A stretch of DNA of 64,000 nt from Phycisphaerae bacterium (GCA_028279405.1 JANQNU010000087.1:62001-126000); one strand, 5' to 3'; shown: positions 1 to 9,541, numbered from the stretch's first letter. The notes: a model not told the origin generated them from the sequence alone. Program-made: numbers and translations.

Positions 1-22
1 GTCAACATCTGTGACGCAATGC

Positions 23-2200
23 TCAACGCAGCGTTTCGAGCAGCCGTTGCATCCGGGACAAGCCGGTGTCCGCGTCGTCGGTCCCATCCAAAATCGCTCG
101 GCGGGCCGCGATTCCGCGCAAGAGCGTGTCCCGGGCTGCGGCCGGATCCCCCAATCGCTGCTGAACGAGAGCGAGGTTGATCGCAATGTCCGGATCGTCG
201 TCGGCCTGCGAAAACGCGCGCTCCAGGCCACGTCGCGCCTCGTCGACGCGCCCGAGCTGCAGCAGTGCCAGTGCGCGATTCACCAGGGCTAGCGGGTGGT
301 CCCGTGTAATCGCCAGCGCCTGGTCAAATGCGATCAGTGACGCTTCCGTCCGCCCGTCGAGCAGTAGCGCAATGCCACGATTGACGCGTGCGTCCACGTT
401 GCGCGCGTCAAGTTCGATGGCGCGGTTGAACGCAGAAAGAGCGCTGACGACATCGCCGACCTGCGCCGCGACCAGCCCGAGCCCGACATACGACTGTGCC
501 TGAAACGGCTCCACATGGATCGCTTGTTCGTAACACTGGCGAGCCGCCTCCGGCCGACCCAGCGCCAGATGGAGCTTGCCCAGCAAACGCCATGCGGCAC
601 CATAGTAGGCATCACCACGGAGTGCCTGCTCGACGGCGCGCTGCGCCGCGTCCAGTTCGTTCCGCTCCTCGCGGACTGTCGCTTCGACGTAAGCGACATC
701 GACATTGTCGGAATCGAGCGTTCGGGCGCGATCCAGCGTGCTCAGGGCTTCGTCGTATCGCTGGCTGTCGGCGAGCGCAATCGCATGATTGACGAGTCCG
801 CTAACCTGAACCGTACGTGCGCTGAGCAGCGGCCAGTTTGCGGGAACCGCCGCCGCCAGCAGCAGTCCGATCGCTCCGCTCAACCGCACTCGGTCGTGCG
901 CGCGGGCCGCTCGGAACAGGGCGCAGATGCCGTGGGCCGCGAATGGCGCGACCGCCGGCAGCAACGGGATCCGATAGCGACCAAAGACGACAAAAGCCGC
1001 CACCGATAGCGCAACCAGCACAACCCATGCGTACAACGGCCAAAGGCGCGGCCAGCGACCGATCGCGAACACCATGCCTACCAGCGCCAACGGTGCCAGT
1101 CCGCCGTAGTGCCCGATTGCGTCGAGCAAACGCAGAACGCGCGACCACTCCAGGTACAAGTAGTAGTCCTCAGTGTCCGGCGGTTCATACGTGTTCCACA
1201 GCAGGAGCCACTTCCACACGCAGATCCGCGCAAAACTGGTCGGGTGCGAACGAACGAAGTCGAGGCCGGCGCGCAGATAATGGTCGGACACCTCTTGCGC
1301 GGAAAGCGATCGGCCCGCGGCCTGTTCCGCTTGGCGCACCCAGGCCTGCTGTTCGTGCAGGCCGTTCGCATAGCCGCGACGATGCGGCAGGTAGGTGCCG
1401 GTGGCGTCGATATGATTGCCCATCGCGAAGTTCTGGCCCAGGTTCGGCGTCGTCAGCAGCAGACCGCCGTGAACGATTCGGTTACGAATCACCCACGGCG
1501 ATACGGTCGCCGAGAACGTGAGCAGAAAGAGCATCGCGACACCGACCCGCGCGCCATAGCGTGGGGGCGCGCTACCAGCCGTCCACAGCCAGATGATCGG
1601 CAACGGCAGCAGGGCCAGTAGGTTCTGCCGCGTCAGGACCAGCAGCCCCCAGACGATCCCCGCGATGAACCAACGCCATGCCTTGCCCTGCGCCACCGCG
1701 GCTTGAGTACGCTCCAACGCCAACGCCGCAAAGAACAGGCTGAGCGTCGTCTTCTGAATCAGCGCGTCATGGAAAACGGCCGCCGGATGCAGCGCGACCA
1801 GTACACCGGCGATCAGCCCGACCGTGCGGTCGAACATCCGCGCCCCAAGCGCCGCGATCAAGCAGCAGGAAACGCTCCCGAGCAGAATCTGCACAACGCG
1901 CGGCGACCAAACCAGGTCGTTCGTGACAGCCGCCGACAGCGCCAGGAACCACGCGTAGCTGGGCGCATGGACGAATCGCTCATCGCCCAACCAGTCGCCA
2001 GCCACGATCGAGCGTGCACGTTCGACATAGACCGCGGCATCAGAGAGCGGAACCTCGAAGAAGCCGATGTCCGTGATGCTGAGCAAATGGACCAAACGAA
2101 CGCCCAACGCCAGGGCAAAGATCGGCAGGGCACCACGGAGGACCGGCAACGAACGTCGCTGGTCAACGACAGTCGAAGTTGAGGAAGGTGACTCGACCAT
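23..2200 (-). CDS. GT39-like membrane glycosyltransferase fused to TPR repeats
   Basis: A 725-residue protein in two parts. The first ~430 residues are a multi-pass membrane region like the ArnT/PMT (GT39) family, with many hydrophobic segments and an early loop containing acidic residues (SDAAVYVERA) where family members bind lipid-linked sugar. From about residue 467 to the end there are roughly seven tetratricopeptide units of the form A...YxxAL..FxxALxxxP. Such enzymes move a sugar from a polyprenyl phosphate donor onto an extracytoplasmic acceptor, and the TPR part probably binds a partner protein. The substrate cannot be read from sequence. It lies downstream of the sigma-factor gene on the same strand, 145 nt away. 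Confidence 0.8.
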   Translation of the reverse strand: MVESPSSTSTVVDQRRSLPVLRGALPIFALALGVRLVHLLSITDIGFFEVPLSDAAVYVERARSIVAGDWLGDERFVHAPSYAWFLALSAAVTNDLVWSPRVVQILLGSVSCCLIAALGARMFDRTVGLIAGVLVALHPAAVFHDALIQKTTLSLFFAALALERTQAAVAQGKAWRWFIAGIVWGLLVLTRQNLLALLPLPIIWLWTAGSAPPRYGARVGVAMLFLLTFSATVSPWVIRNRIVHGGLLLTTPNLGQNFAMGNHIDATGTYLPHRRGYANGLHEQQAWVRQAEQAAGRSLSAQEVSDHYLRAGLDFVRSHPTSFARICVWKWLLLWNTYEPPDTEDYYLYLEWSRVLRLLDAIGHYGGLAPLALVGMVFAIGRWPRLWPLYAWVVLVALSVAAFVVFGRYRIPLLPAVAPFAAHGICALFRAARAHDRVRLSGAIGLLLAAAVPANWPLLSARTVQVSGLVNHAIALADSQRYDEALSTLDRARTLDSDNVDVAYVEATVREERNELDAAQRAVEQALRGDAYYGAAWRLLGKLHLALGRPEAARQCYEQAIHVEPFQAQSYVGLGLVAAQVGDVVSALSAFNRAIELDARNVDARVNRGIALLLDGRTEASLIAFDQALAITRDHPLALVNRALALLQLGRVDEARRGLERAFSQADDDPDIAINLALVQQRLGDPAAARDTLLRGIAARRAILDGTDDADTGLSRMQRLLETLR

Positions 2201-2283
2201 GAGCCGACCATTCTAGATGAAGTCCGGTGCGAACGCTTGCGAGGTGCCGCTAACCCTGATTCCTGAAACGGATGTGCGCGCAC

Positions 2284-2304
2284 CGGCACTCAGAGTGAGT
2301 GCCG
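2284..2304. terminator. Perfect hairpin between sigma-factor gene and GT39/TPR gene
   Basis: Arms CGGCACTC and GAGTGCCG form an 8-bp perfect stem around the loop AGAGT. It sits about 40 nt after the stop codon of the sigma-factor gene. There is no T-run on the minus strand, so it may be a weak or Rho-assisted terminator, or an mRNA processing or stability hairpin. Confidence 0.35.
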
Positions 2305-2345
2305 CGCAGATGTGTCGTTGAAGCAAGGAGAAAAAGCGACGGTCG

Positions 2346-4031
2346 TCAGTTTCCCAGCAATTGCTGCATTCTGTCCGCGAAGTCCGCGCGAAGCTTCTGC
2401 ATCGCGCGTGCTTCGAGTTGGCGGATCCGCTCTTTCGATACGCCGAACTGCTGCCCGATCTGCTCGAGCGTCTGTGATTCGCCGCGATTGTCCAGCCCGT
2501 AACGCTGCCGTAGGATCGATTGCTCACGCTCCGGCAACGTATCCAGCATCTTCTCGAGCGAGTTGCGAATCGCCAACAGATGATCGCTTTCGATCTCGTC
2601 CAGGGTGGGGCCCGGAACGGCCTCCAGATACTCGTCGCGGCCTGTCTGGTAACGATCGAGGTGATGACGCTGCTCGGGGATCGTACGCGCGAAATTCTTC
2701 ATGATCGCCCACGAGGCGTACGTGCTGAACTTGAAGCCGCGCGAATAATCAAAGCGGTCTACCGCGCGCATCAGCGAGATGTTCCCATCGCTGACGATTT
2801 CGAAGAAGTTCTGCGTCGGCGTCGCATGCCGCTTGGCGACACTCACGACCAATCGCAAGTTCGCCTTCGTGATCTGATTTTTGACCCGATGGGCCTCCTC
2901 GAGCAGCGCGTCGATCGCATCCAGGTCGGCGGCTCCCGCGGACTCGGGATCCAAAGCCTGCCGCATCCGCTCGGCCTTGAACCGCAAGTAGTTCATCTTG
3001 CGGAACAGCGCCACCTCGCCGTCGGGAGTCAACAACGGCTGGTAGAACAACTGCTGCAAATAAGGCGGCAAGTCACGCGGAATGCGCTTGGCCGCAGTGC
3101 TCGAAGTCGCAAACGGATCGTCGACTGCCGGATCCGAGAGGATGAGCGTCTCAGCATCCGCTTGGAGGAACTCGTCGCTCGCAATGAACTCGATCGGCTG
3201 CGCGGCAATGTCCCGCGCGCGCATACCGGTGATCGCCTGATAGACCTGCTCGCGCGGCAGCTCAAACTTGCGAGACAGCGCCTCGACAGTCGCACCGTCA
3301 CAATGTGCTTCCCAAATCTTCAAGCGATGGTCATTCGCTTCCACCGCGAGGTGCGAGCGGTTGAAAATGCCCGCCTGCGGGTGCGCTTCGTCGTAGGCCT
3401 TGAGAATCAGCCGAATCGTCTCGACCGCGCGTCCCGTTTCCTCGGCGATCGTCTTGGCGACCGCGTTTGCCGTTCGCCGACCGTCCGTCGCCAACTGTCG
3501 TGCGCGATCGATAATCTGGTTCCGCTCGCCTCGCGAAAGTTGCGAGAAGCTCGATCCACGATTGACCAGATCCACGTTCGCACAAACGAACCGCTGTACG
3601 CAACGATCCGGGAACACGACGCGAATGCGACCGTCGTCGTAGCGCAGCTTCCAGCCGACCAGGCCGCGCTTGCGCCAACGGAAGATGGTCTTCGTGCTGA
3701 CATCGAACCGGTCCGCAAGCTGTTGTACCGACCAGATCACGCCGGGCCAGGCGCGGACGTGAATCTCCGCGTCGGCGCTGATCTCCTCAGCGAGCGTGGT
3801 CAAATCCGTTCGTAGCGCGTCACCCGAAATCAACGGCGACTCACTCTGGGCGGTCGACCGATACCCGGTCATCGCATGTTGAACGAAATCAAACGGATAC
3901 TGCTTACCCGGTTCCGTCACCGAGAGCAGGAACTCGACGCTGATCAACTGGCGCAGCCGAAGCCGCCGCGGACCGCGTTTCAACTGCTCCGCGAGGTTTT
4001 CCAGGTGAGGCGAGTGATACTGAAACGCCAT
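2346..4031 (-). CDS. Sigma-70 family factor with multi-HTH N-terminal extension
   Basis: A 561-residue sigma factor. Residues ~385-450 are region 2 (NLRLVVSVAKRH, then DGNISLMRAVDRFDYSRGFKFSTYASWAI), which binds core RNA polymerase and the -10 element. Residues ~490-555 are region 4 (LPEREQSILRQRYGL, then TLEQIGQQFGVSKERIRQLEARAMQKLR), which binds the -35 element. Only about 40-50 residues separate them, so the usual region 3 is mostly missing. The first ~320 residues are not standard sigma sequence. They include a MerR/excisionase-like HTH (about 98-131, WSVQQLADRFDVSTKTIFRWRKRG) and two further HTH-like segments near 168-215 and 245-272. The domain reading is by eye. The regulon is unknown. 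Confidence 0.88.
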   Translation of the reverse strand: MAFQYHSPHLENLAEQLKRGPRRLRLRQLISVEFLLSVTEPGKQYPFDFVQHAMTGYRSTAQSESPLISGDALRTDLTTLAEEISADAEIHVRAWPGVIWSVQQLADRFDVSTKTIFRWRKRGLVGWKLRYDDGRIRVVFPDRCVQRFVCANVDLVNRGSSFSQLSRGERNQIIDRARQLATDGRRTANAVAKTIAEETGRAVETIRLILKAYDEAHPQAGIFNRSHLAVEANDHRLKIWEAHCDGATVEALSRKFELPREQVYQAITGMRARDIAAQPIEFIASDEFLQADAETLILSDPAVDDPFATSSTAAKRIPRDLPPYLQQLFYQPLLTPDGEVALFRKMNYLRFKAERMRQALDPESAGAADLDAIDALLEEAHRVKNQITKANLRLVVSVAKRHATPTQNFFEIVSDGNISLMRAVDRFDYSRGFKFSTYASWAIMKNFARTIPEQRHHLDRYQTGRDEYLEAVPGPTLDEIESDHLLAIRNSLEKMLDTLPEREQSILRQRYGLDNRGESQTLEQIGQQFGVSKERIRQLEARAMQKLRADFADRMQQLLGN

Positions 4032-4381
4032 ACGGATTCCTATCCCTGGAGCCCGAACCTTACAATGTCATCCAACGCGTCCGACCCAGGTAAGCCAACC
4101 GCCACGCGATGCTCGGGCGTTCGGACACGTCACTTCCGGCGGGTACCCATCAGCCGAGTCGTCCGTACAACTCCATCGGACACTCGCCAGACCACATGGG
4201 TATTATCTGTCACCTCCCCCAAACGGTCAACAAAAAGTTTCCATCTGTGACGTCCTATAAAAGCAGGTCGCAGATTTGCGTTATCGGACGAATCGGGTCG
4301 GCCTTGATGTCGCACGATTCGTTAGGCCCCCGCGCCCTTTTCCGGGCGGCGGGAATCGACTATATTGCCCCGTCCTGGAAG
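4032..4381. other. Intergenic region between sigma-factor gene and tRNA-Tyr
   Basis: No convincing gene. It must hold the divergent promoters of the sigma-factor gene (minus) and the tRNA (plus). A possible tRNA promoter is TATATT at 4361-4366 with a weak -35 (TTTTCC, 4338-4343) at 17-nt spacing. A second AT-rich box, TATAAA, lies near 4256. A short reading frame crosses this region, but it has no plausible ribosome site or domain. Confidence 0.4.
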
Positions 4382-4464
4382 GGGCGTGTGCCCGAGTGGA
4401 CAAAGGGGACGGGCTGTAAACCCGTTGGCGATGCCTACCGCTGGTTCGAATCCAGCCGCGCCCA
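4382..4464 (+). tRNA. tRNA-Tyr (anticodon GTA)
   Basis: An 83-nt class II tRNA. The acceptor stem is GGGCGTG (4382-4388) with CGCGCCC (4457-4463), and the discriminator is A4464. The anticodon stem ACGGG/CCCGT encloses the 7-nt loop CTGTAAA, giving anticodon GTA at 4416-4418. The long variable arm (stem GGC/GCC) is typical of bacterial tRNA-Tyr. The T arm is GCTGG-TTCGAAT-CCAGC. The 3' CCA is not encoded. A GC-rich hairpin (CCGGGG and CCCCGG around CCTG, 4478-4493) follows and may end the transcript. Confidence 0.97.
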
Positions 4465-4835
4465 TTCCTTCCTTTCGCCGGGGCCTGCCCCGGAACGCCA
4501 ATCGTCGGCAACTCCCGCACCCAGCAACAGTTGCGCCAATTTGACGTCGTCAACCCCCGTCAACCTCGAATCACCCTCGACCGACGCTGACTGCTGCGCA
4601 TTCGCTGCAGTGGTTCCGGGTCGTCTGACTTCACCTGCGCGTGTGGGAGGGGCACTCGGCACGAAATCCGGGTGGCACTGGTAGCTTGCTACCAGTGTGG
4701 ATGTTCTCAGGCCGGTCGCGCGACGCGCCGTCTTCGCCGTTTGGTTCTACGGGCCGCTGAGAGTCGGCGTCGAGATCGATGCGTAATGCCGGGATGTTCC
4801 ATGGGATCGGCAGGTCGGCTCGAAAATTCCGAGCG
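4465..4835. other. Intergenic region after tRNA-Tyr with a dispersed palindrome
   Basis: No gene supported. It begins with the GC hairpin at 4478-4493. It contains one perfect palindromic element at 4676-4697, annotated separately. Minus-strand reading frames here, one ending in ARLDSNQR, are only the antisense translation of the tRNA and are not genes. Confidence 0.6.
4676..4697. repeat. Dispersed palindromic element, CTTG-core type
   Basis: Arms CACTGGTAGC and GCTACCAGTG form a 10-bp perfect stem around TT, preceded by GGGTGG. The same element with the same GGGTGG lead-in recurs at 50220-50241. A related version with different inner pairs lies at 50407-50431, and a shorter one at 41617-41633. 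All copies are intergenic. Confidence 0.75.
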
Positions 4836-6125
4836 TTACGCTTTCGCGCGGTGCGTACTTCGCCCTTTTCGACGCGCCTGGCGGCGCGGGCTCGCTTGCG
4901 CCCCATCGCTCTTCTTTCGGGGTGACCGTGGCGATCGATCCCCCACCGAACGTGGGCTCGCCGTCGCTGGTCGCGGCTTCGACTTCGCGCGCTCGAGACG
5001 TAGGGGAGGTACTGTTGCGCGATCGATCGGAGCGCGGAGGAGTTTCTCGATTGCTTTGAGATCGTCGCGATCCTGCGCGGTGCAGAATGAGATCGCCGTT
5101 CCCTTCGCACCCGCCCGGCCAGTGCGACCGATACGATGGATGTACGTTTCGGGATCGGGTGTCAGGTCGTAATTGAATACCTGTCCAATATCGTCCACAT
5201 CGAGTCCCCGGGCGGCAATGTCAGTCGCGACCAGTACCGGTGTCCGGGCTGAACGAAACTCGGCGAGCGCGCGGGTGCGAGCGTTCTGCGTCTTATTGCC
5301 GTGCAGCGCCGCCGCGCGCACACCGGAATGCGTCAACCGCTTCGCCAATCGATCGGCACCGTGTTTCGTCCGCGTGAACACGAGCACTCGGCTGCTCTTC
5401 GAGCGGACGAGCAAGTGTACCAGCAACGGCGTCTTCTGGAGCGGATCGACATGGTAGACCCGTTGGGCAACGTCCTTGGCAGGCGATGACATCCGTGCCA
5501 TCTGAACGGGCACCGGGTCATCGAGGATTTCGTCGGCCAGCTTGCGGATCGCCGGCGGCATCGTCGCGGAAAAAAGCAGCGATTGCCGAGCGCGCGGCAG
5601 CAGACCGAGTATCCGACGAATGTCCGGAAGGAAACCCATATCAAGCATACGGTCCGCCTCGTCCAGGACGAGGACATCGGCGCCTGCCAGTTTCACCAGC
5701 CCCTGTCCGACGAAGTCGAGCAGACGTCCCGGGGTCGCGACCAAAACGTCGATTCCAGCGTTGAGTTGGCGCGCTTGACGACCCTGTCCGACACCTCCGA
5801 ACAGGACAGCCTGGCGCACTTTCGTGTGTCGGCCGTAATCGCGGACACTGTCATGGATCTGCTGCGCCAATTCGCGCGTCGGGCAGAGCACCAGCGCGCG
5901 GATAGGACCCCGCCGCTGACCGTTCGGCTCGTCGATCAATCGCTGCAGAATTGGCAGCACAAACGCAGCGGTCTTGCCGGTCCCCGTTTGGGCGCAGCCG
6001 AGCAGATCTCGACCCGCGAGAATATGCGGGATGGCGTTCGATTGAATCGGGGTGGGAGTGTGATAGCCCGCGGCGCGTACGGCACGCAGGAGCGACTTGC
6101 TTAGCCGCAAATCTTCAAATTGCAT
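4836..6125 (-). CDS. DEAD-box RNA helicase, RhlE-like
   Basis: A 429-residue ATP-dependent RNA helicase. The motifs appear in order: Q motif with TPTPIQ (~23-28), Walker A AQTGTGKT (45-52), PTRELAQQ (82-89), TPGRLLDF (131-138), DEAD (155-158), SAT (186-188), ATDIAARGLD (300-309) and HRIGRTGRA (330-338). The last ~60 residues are basic and disordered-looking (rich in R, K, S, P), as in RhlE-type helicases, where such tails bind RNA. It probably helps ribosome assembly or RNA turnover. It is the first gene of a minus-strand unit, with 376 nt between it and the divergent gene. Confidence 0.95.
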   Translation of the reverse strand: MQFEDLRLSKSLLRAVRAAGYHTPTPIQSNAIPHILAGRDLLGCAQTGTGKTAAFVLPILQRLIDEPNGQRRGPIRALVLCPTRELAQQIHDSVRDYGRHTKVRQAVLFGGVGQGRQARQLNAGIDVLVATPGRLLDFVGQGLVKLAGADVLVLDEADRMLDMGFLPDIRRILGLLPRARQSLLFSATMPPAIRKLADEILDDPVPVQMARMSSPAKDVAQRVYHVDPLQKTPLLVHLLVRSKSSRVLVFTRTKHGADRLAKRLTHSGVRAAALHGNKTQNARTRALAEFRSARTPVLVATDIAARGLDVDDIGQVFNYDLTPDPETYIHRIGRTGRAGAKGTAISFCTAQDRDDLKAIEKLLRAPIDRATVPPLRLERAKSKPRPATASPRSVGDRSPRSPRKKSDGAQASPRRQARRKGRSTHRAKA

Positions 6126-6501
6126 TCAGACCTTCTTCGAAAACCCCAGGCTACAGGGATGTTGGAAGCGCGTTGCCCCATTTATGCCATCGGTGCCCGG
6201 CTATTATGCTCCAATGGCGATTATTCCACGGGATGCGTTTCCCATGATAGTCGAACCGTGACAACGGTCAAACCGTTCGTCGACATCGTGGCGGCGGCAC
6301 CGTCCGATAGTCGGGTTGTCCTCATTTCCGTACATCTCTGCCGATTTGGCGGAATCTGACGGATTTCTCGGGCTACCTACGCTTCTTGCAGAGCCGACCG
6401 TAGTATGGGGGTTTGCTTGCGCGCATTTCCGGCGATGCTTGCCCACGGCCTGATGCCGATGCTTGTTGAACACGATGCGACCTCGAATCGGAGAGAGATC
6501 A
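6126..6501. other. Divergent intergenic region, helicase / UPRT-like gene
   Basis: 376 nt holding the upstream regions of two divergent genes. A longer frame from an upstream TTG (6463) into the UPRT-like gene is possible, but the ribosome site favours ATG 6502. I see no clear hairpin, repeat or extra gene. Confidence 0.4.
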
Positions 6502-7281
6502 ATGTTCGCGGAGCACCACTACGGCGAAAGTGTTCGAATCTTGAGCGGCGCCTACACGGATTCTCTGCTTGCTCGCATCCGATCGCCCGAGAGTGATGGG
6601 CCGGCCTTGCTGCAGCTCACTCGATTGGCGTACGAGCATCTTCTCTCCGCCGTCTTCAATGAGCACTTGCCGACGGAGACCGTTGCCGTGCCGACTCGGA
6701 TGTATCCCAAGGATTCGCGCGGAATCGCTCAGTGTCGACGATTCCAGCCCGATACCAAGGTCGTGATTTGCACAATCGTGCGTGGCGGCGTAATCCCGGC
6801 ACTCTCCTGTTTCGAGTCCGCGTGCCAGGTCATGCCGCCGGCCAACATCCGGCAGGACTACATCGGCGCCGCGCGCGTGTCGTCCGCCGGGAGTGGCGTC
6901 GAAGGGGTTTCGCTGGAGGGGATCAAGATCGGTGGATCGGTCGCGGAAACACTACTGGTAATCCCCGATCCGATGGGTGCCACTGGCTCGACGATCGAGC
7001 GAGTCCTCCAGGAGTACGAGCAGCATCACGGCCTGCAATCTGCCCTTGGCGTGGCCGTGATTCACTTGATCGTGGCGCCAGAAGCCATCCAGCGCCTGCG
7101 GGAGCGTTATCCGCGCGTCCAGCTATGGGCATTGAGCGTCGATCGTGGTGCGTCGGCGCCCCCGGTTCAGCAAACCGTTCCCGGGATGGATCCCGAAAAC
7201 GAGCGGGGCCTCAACAATGACCACTATATCTTGCCGGGAGCGGGCGGGCTGGGTGAAGTGATGACCAACGCGAACGCATGA
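6502..7281 (+). CDS. Uracil phosphoribosyltransferase-like protein
   Basis: 259 residues. The PRPP-binding loop is LVIPDPMGATGSTI, close to the DPMxATGGS signature of UPRT (Upp). The C-terminal GLNNDHYILPGAGGLGE matches the uracil-binding LNxxGYIVPGLGDAGD signature. Upp makes UMP from uracil and PRPP. This protein is about 50 residues longer than classical Upp, and its inner segments (TIVRGGVIPAL) have drifted, so the exact base substrate is uncertain. The start is set at ATG 6502 by the strong site GGAGAGAG just upstream. It stands alone as a transcription unit. Confidence 0.75.
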   Translation: MFAEHHYGESVRILSGAYTDSLLARIRSPESDGPALLQLTRLAYEHLLSAVFNEHLPTETVAVPTRMYPKDSRGIAQCRRFQPDTKVVICTIVRGGVIPALSCFESACQVMPPANIRQDYIGAARVSSAGSGVEGVSLEGIKIGGSVAETLLVIPDPMGATGSTIERVLQEYEQHHGLQSALGVAVIHLIVAPEAIQRLRERYPRVQLWALSVDRGASAPPVQQTVPGMDPENERGLNNDHYILPGAGGLGEVMTNANA

Positions 7282-7622
7282 TCGTTTCGCGGCGTGGTGC
7301 GATGGTCGATTTCAGCCACGCCCTTTGCCATCTTGTGTTGACTTCGTCCGGAATGATCACCTGAGCCAACTCCTGACCCAGGTGATCGTTGCACCTTCAA
7401 CAAGCCTTCCCGTGAGGCGTCCTCGCCAATCGTGTCGACAGTTGGCGCGATGGCTCGAGCGGATACCCCGATGCGGCGTCACATTTGAATCGCCCCCAAA
7501 AAAATGAGAGTCGGTACGCCAGGACCGCGAATTGAGGATGTTTGCAGTAGTCGGCGATAGCTCGTTGGTGAGCCGACGATGACCTTGTCGTGAGAGGCGG
7601 CAGTGCCGCTGGAGAAGCAGCC
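7282..7622. other. Intergenic region upstream of exported protein gene
   Basis: 341 nt without a supported gene. A short A-run lies near 7497-7507. No clear promoter pair, hairpin or repeat was recognised. The region should hold the promoter of the exported-protein gene at 7623. Confidence 0.4.
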
Positions 7623-8765
7623 ATGGACTGGTGCCGTTTCACATGCGGGTGCGCCGTCACGATCCTGGTTCTGGCCGCGCACGCGGCAGAGCCGTATGAG
7701 GCGTACTACCGCTATTTGGGTAACTATCCGAACCAGGTCGAGGCCGACTGGACCGAGGAGTGCCAGGGCATAGCGCACGACGACACGCACTGGTATATCA
7801 CGCAGCGCGGCCGGTTGTGGCGTGTCCCGGTCACGCAGGATCTCAACAGCTTCGGACTGTTTACGCCAGGCGTCACATTCGTCAACCTCAGCTCGGTGCC
7901 AGTGCTTACGGTCGCGGGGTACAACCACCTGGGTGACATCTCCGTTTTTCGTAATCCGGATACCGGATTGCAGTACGTGCTCGTCCCGATCGAAGGTGGG
8001 CCTGACGGTCTGGCGCTCTTTCGTGCCGATGCGAGCCTGGCGTTCGTCAAACACGTGACTTGGGACGTCATCGATCAGCGTGACCACTCGCCGTGGATCG
8101 CGGTCGATCGTAACGGGATCCTGTACTCCTCCGATTTCTTCGACATCACGGAGATCGACCGTTATCAGCTCGATTGGTCCACGGTCGAGGGCCCTGGCCC
8201 GATCGGGCTGCAGTTGCTCTCACCATTGCCGCTGCGAAACGCCCAAGGCACCGGGCCGCAGACCGTGACGCGTGTGCAGGGCGGCGTGATCTCAGCGAGT
8301 GACGAACGGCTTTACCTGGTTGCCGACGCGATCTGGGTATTCGACATGGCGGACGGTCGGCGGGTCAACGTCTCACAGAACGGCAGCGGTCGGTTTAACT
8401 TCCAGTTCACCGACGGCTTTCCGGAGTATGAGGAGCCCGAGGGAATCACGATTTGGGATGTCGACGATCTTGGGGCACCGGGAATCAAGGGCCAGATGCA
8501 CGTCGTGCTGCTCGATAACGACGCGCCGAGTGACGACGACGTCTATCTGAAGCACTACTCCGGCGTACTCTACGTGGCGACCACCGGCGGTACCCCGGAG
8601 AACGGCACCTACGCACGGCCCTATCGAACGGTGACGACAGCGGTGAATGCGGCCTGGACCGGCGCGCACCTGCGCATCCGTGGCGGCATCTACGACGAAA
8701 CGCTGACGATCAGCACGCCCATGACGCTGGATGCGCACAACGGGATCGCCCGCATCGGCGAATGA
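7623..8765 (+). CDS. Exported protein with C-terminal beta-helix-like tail (IGE end)
   Basis: 380 residues starting at ATG 7623 (GGAG 8 nt upstream). The N-terminus is a short signal peptide (CAVTILVLAAHA). The middle looks like a beta-propeller or SdiA-regulated-like fold: repeated strand patterns such as WYITQRGRLWRVPV, DGLALFRADASL and ERLYLVADAIWVFDM. The last ~60 residues (from about 8574) resemble one turn of a right-handed beta-helix (PYRTVTTAVNAAW, then LRIRGGIYDETLTI) and stop right after RIGE. The same tail ends the two proteases at 43654-45210 and 45245-46855. No function can be assigned. Export is inferred from the signal peptide. Confidence 0.75.
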   Translation: MDWCRFTCGCAVTILVLAAHAAEPYEAYYRYLGNYPNQVEADWTEECQGIAHDDTHWYITQRGRLWRVPVTQDLNSFGLFTPGVTFVNLSSVPVLTVAGYNHLGDISVFRNPDTGLQYVLVPIEGGPDGLALFRADASLAFVKHVTWDVIDQRDHSPWIAVDRNGILYSSDFFDITEIDRYQLDWSTVEGPGPIGLQLLSPLPLRNAQGTGPQTVTRVQGGVISASDERLYLVADAIWVFDMADGRRVNVSQNGSGRFNFQFTDGFPEYEEPEGITIWDVDDLGAPGIKGQMHVVLLDNDAPSDDDVYLKHYSGVLYVATTGGTPENGTYARPYRTVTTAVNAAWTGAHLRIRGGIYDETLTISTPMTLDAHNGIARIGE

Positions 8766-8864
8766 GCGCGTGACCGCTAGAGGCCGCACGAGATCGCTAC
8801 GCCGTAGCGAGATACGCGTACGCGTCGTCGTTGCCTCTTGCCGGCGAAGTCAGTCTCTGACGGG

Positions 8865-9485
8865 TCAGCGAACCGTGCCGAACACGTATTCGAAATGGTA
8901 GTGGCCTTGGTTGTCCATGCGGATGGTGGCGGTGCCGCCGGGGGGGACGAACTCGAGCAGGTCGGCAATGCGGGAATACGCCGGCCCTTCATCGCTGACG
9001 TCCGGCCAGCGTTGCAGGAGGCGGATCAGCCCGGCCGCGACCCAGCTGTGGATCTCGCGCACGTGTCGGTCACGAGCGGCTTCTGTCAACTCGGCCGCGA
9101 TCAGCCGCAGCGTGTCCATCGGACCCGCCTCGGAGATGCCGGCCAGTTCCGGGTCCACCTCGGCCACCAGCCGGTAGCCGCTTTGTGGTCGCCAGCCCCA
9201 TGCACGCTGAATCTTCGTCGCCAGCAGCTTGCCGGCGACATTCTGGTTCTCCGCGATCAGCACGACCAGTGCTTGCGTCTTGCCAAATTTGTCCTTGCTT
9301 AGCTGCGCCACGCCGACGTCGGTGCGATACTGGTCGCGGGCCGGAAGGAACTTCTTGTTGCTGGACCACTCACGGCCAACGTCAACGTGGTCGTAGCTCC
9401 AGGTAGCGCAGCCGCTGATCGTCAGGAAGAGCGTTGTCGCCAGGGCGAGCCGCACCGGTCCGAAAAGCAGGATCGTCGTTTGCAT
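8865..9485 (-). CDS. Putative lipoprotein of unknown function
   Basis: 206 residues. The N-terminus is a lipoprotein signal: a hydrophobic stretch followed by the lipobox LTISGC, with Cys at residue 26. The rest has mixed alpha/beta character and no domain I recognise. It converges with the exported-protein gene ending at 8765 and lies downstream of the VOC gene on the same strand, 56 nt away, so it may be cotranscribed. Confidence 0.65.
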   Translation of the reverse strand: MQTTILLFGPVRLALATTLFLTISGCATWSYDHVDVGREWSSNKKFLPARDQYRTDVGVAQLSKDKFGKTQALVVLIAENQNVAGKLLATKIQRAWGWRPQSGYRLVAEVDPELAGISEAGPMDTLRLIAAELTEAARDRHVREIHSWVAAGLIRLLQRWPDVSDEGPAYSRIADLLEFVPPGGTATIRMDNQGHYHFEYVFGTVR

Positions 9486-9541
9486 CCCGACATCATGCTA
9501 CGGAACGCCGACAGCGGCAAGCGCAGCGGTTTAGCGTCCGT

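Noticed and set aside
4382-4464. tRNA-Tyr as an integration (att) site for a mobile element
   Set aside because: No duplicated tRNA 3' end, integrase or cargo genes are seen on either side.
4281-4662. Minus-strand frames across the tRNA, one ending ARLDSNQR
   Set aside because: The characteristic WIRTSG/LDSNQR strings are the well-known antisense translation of tRNA genes.
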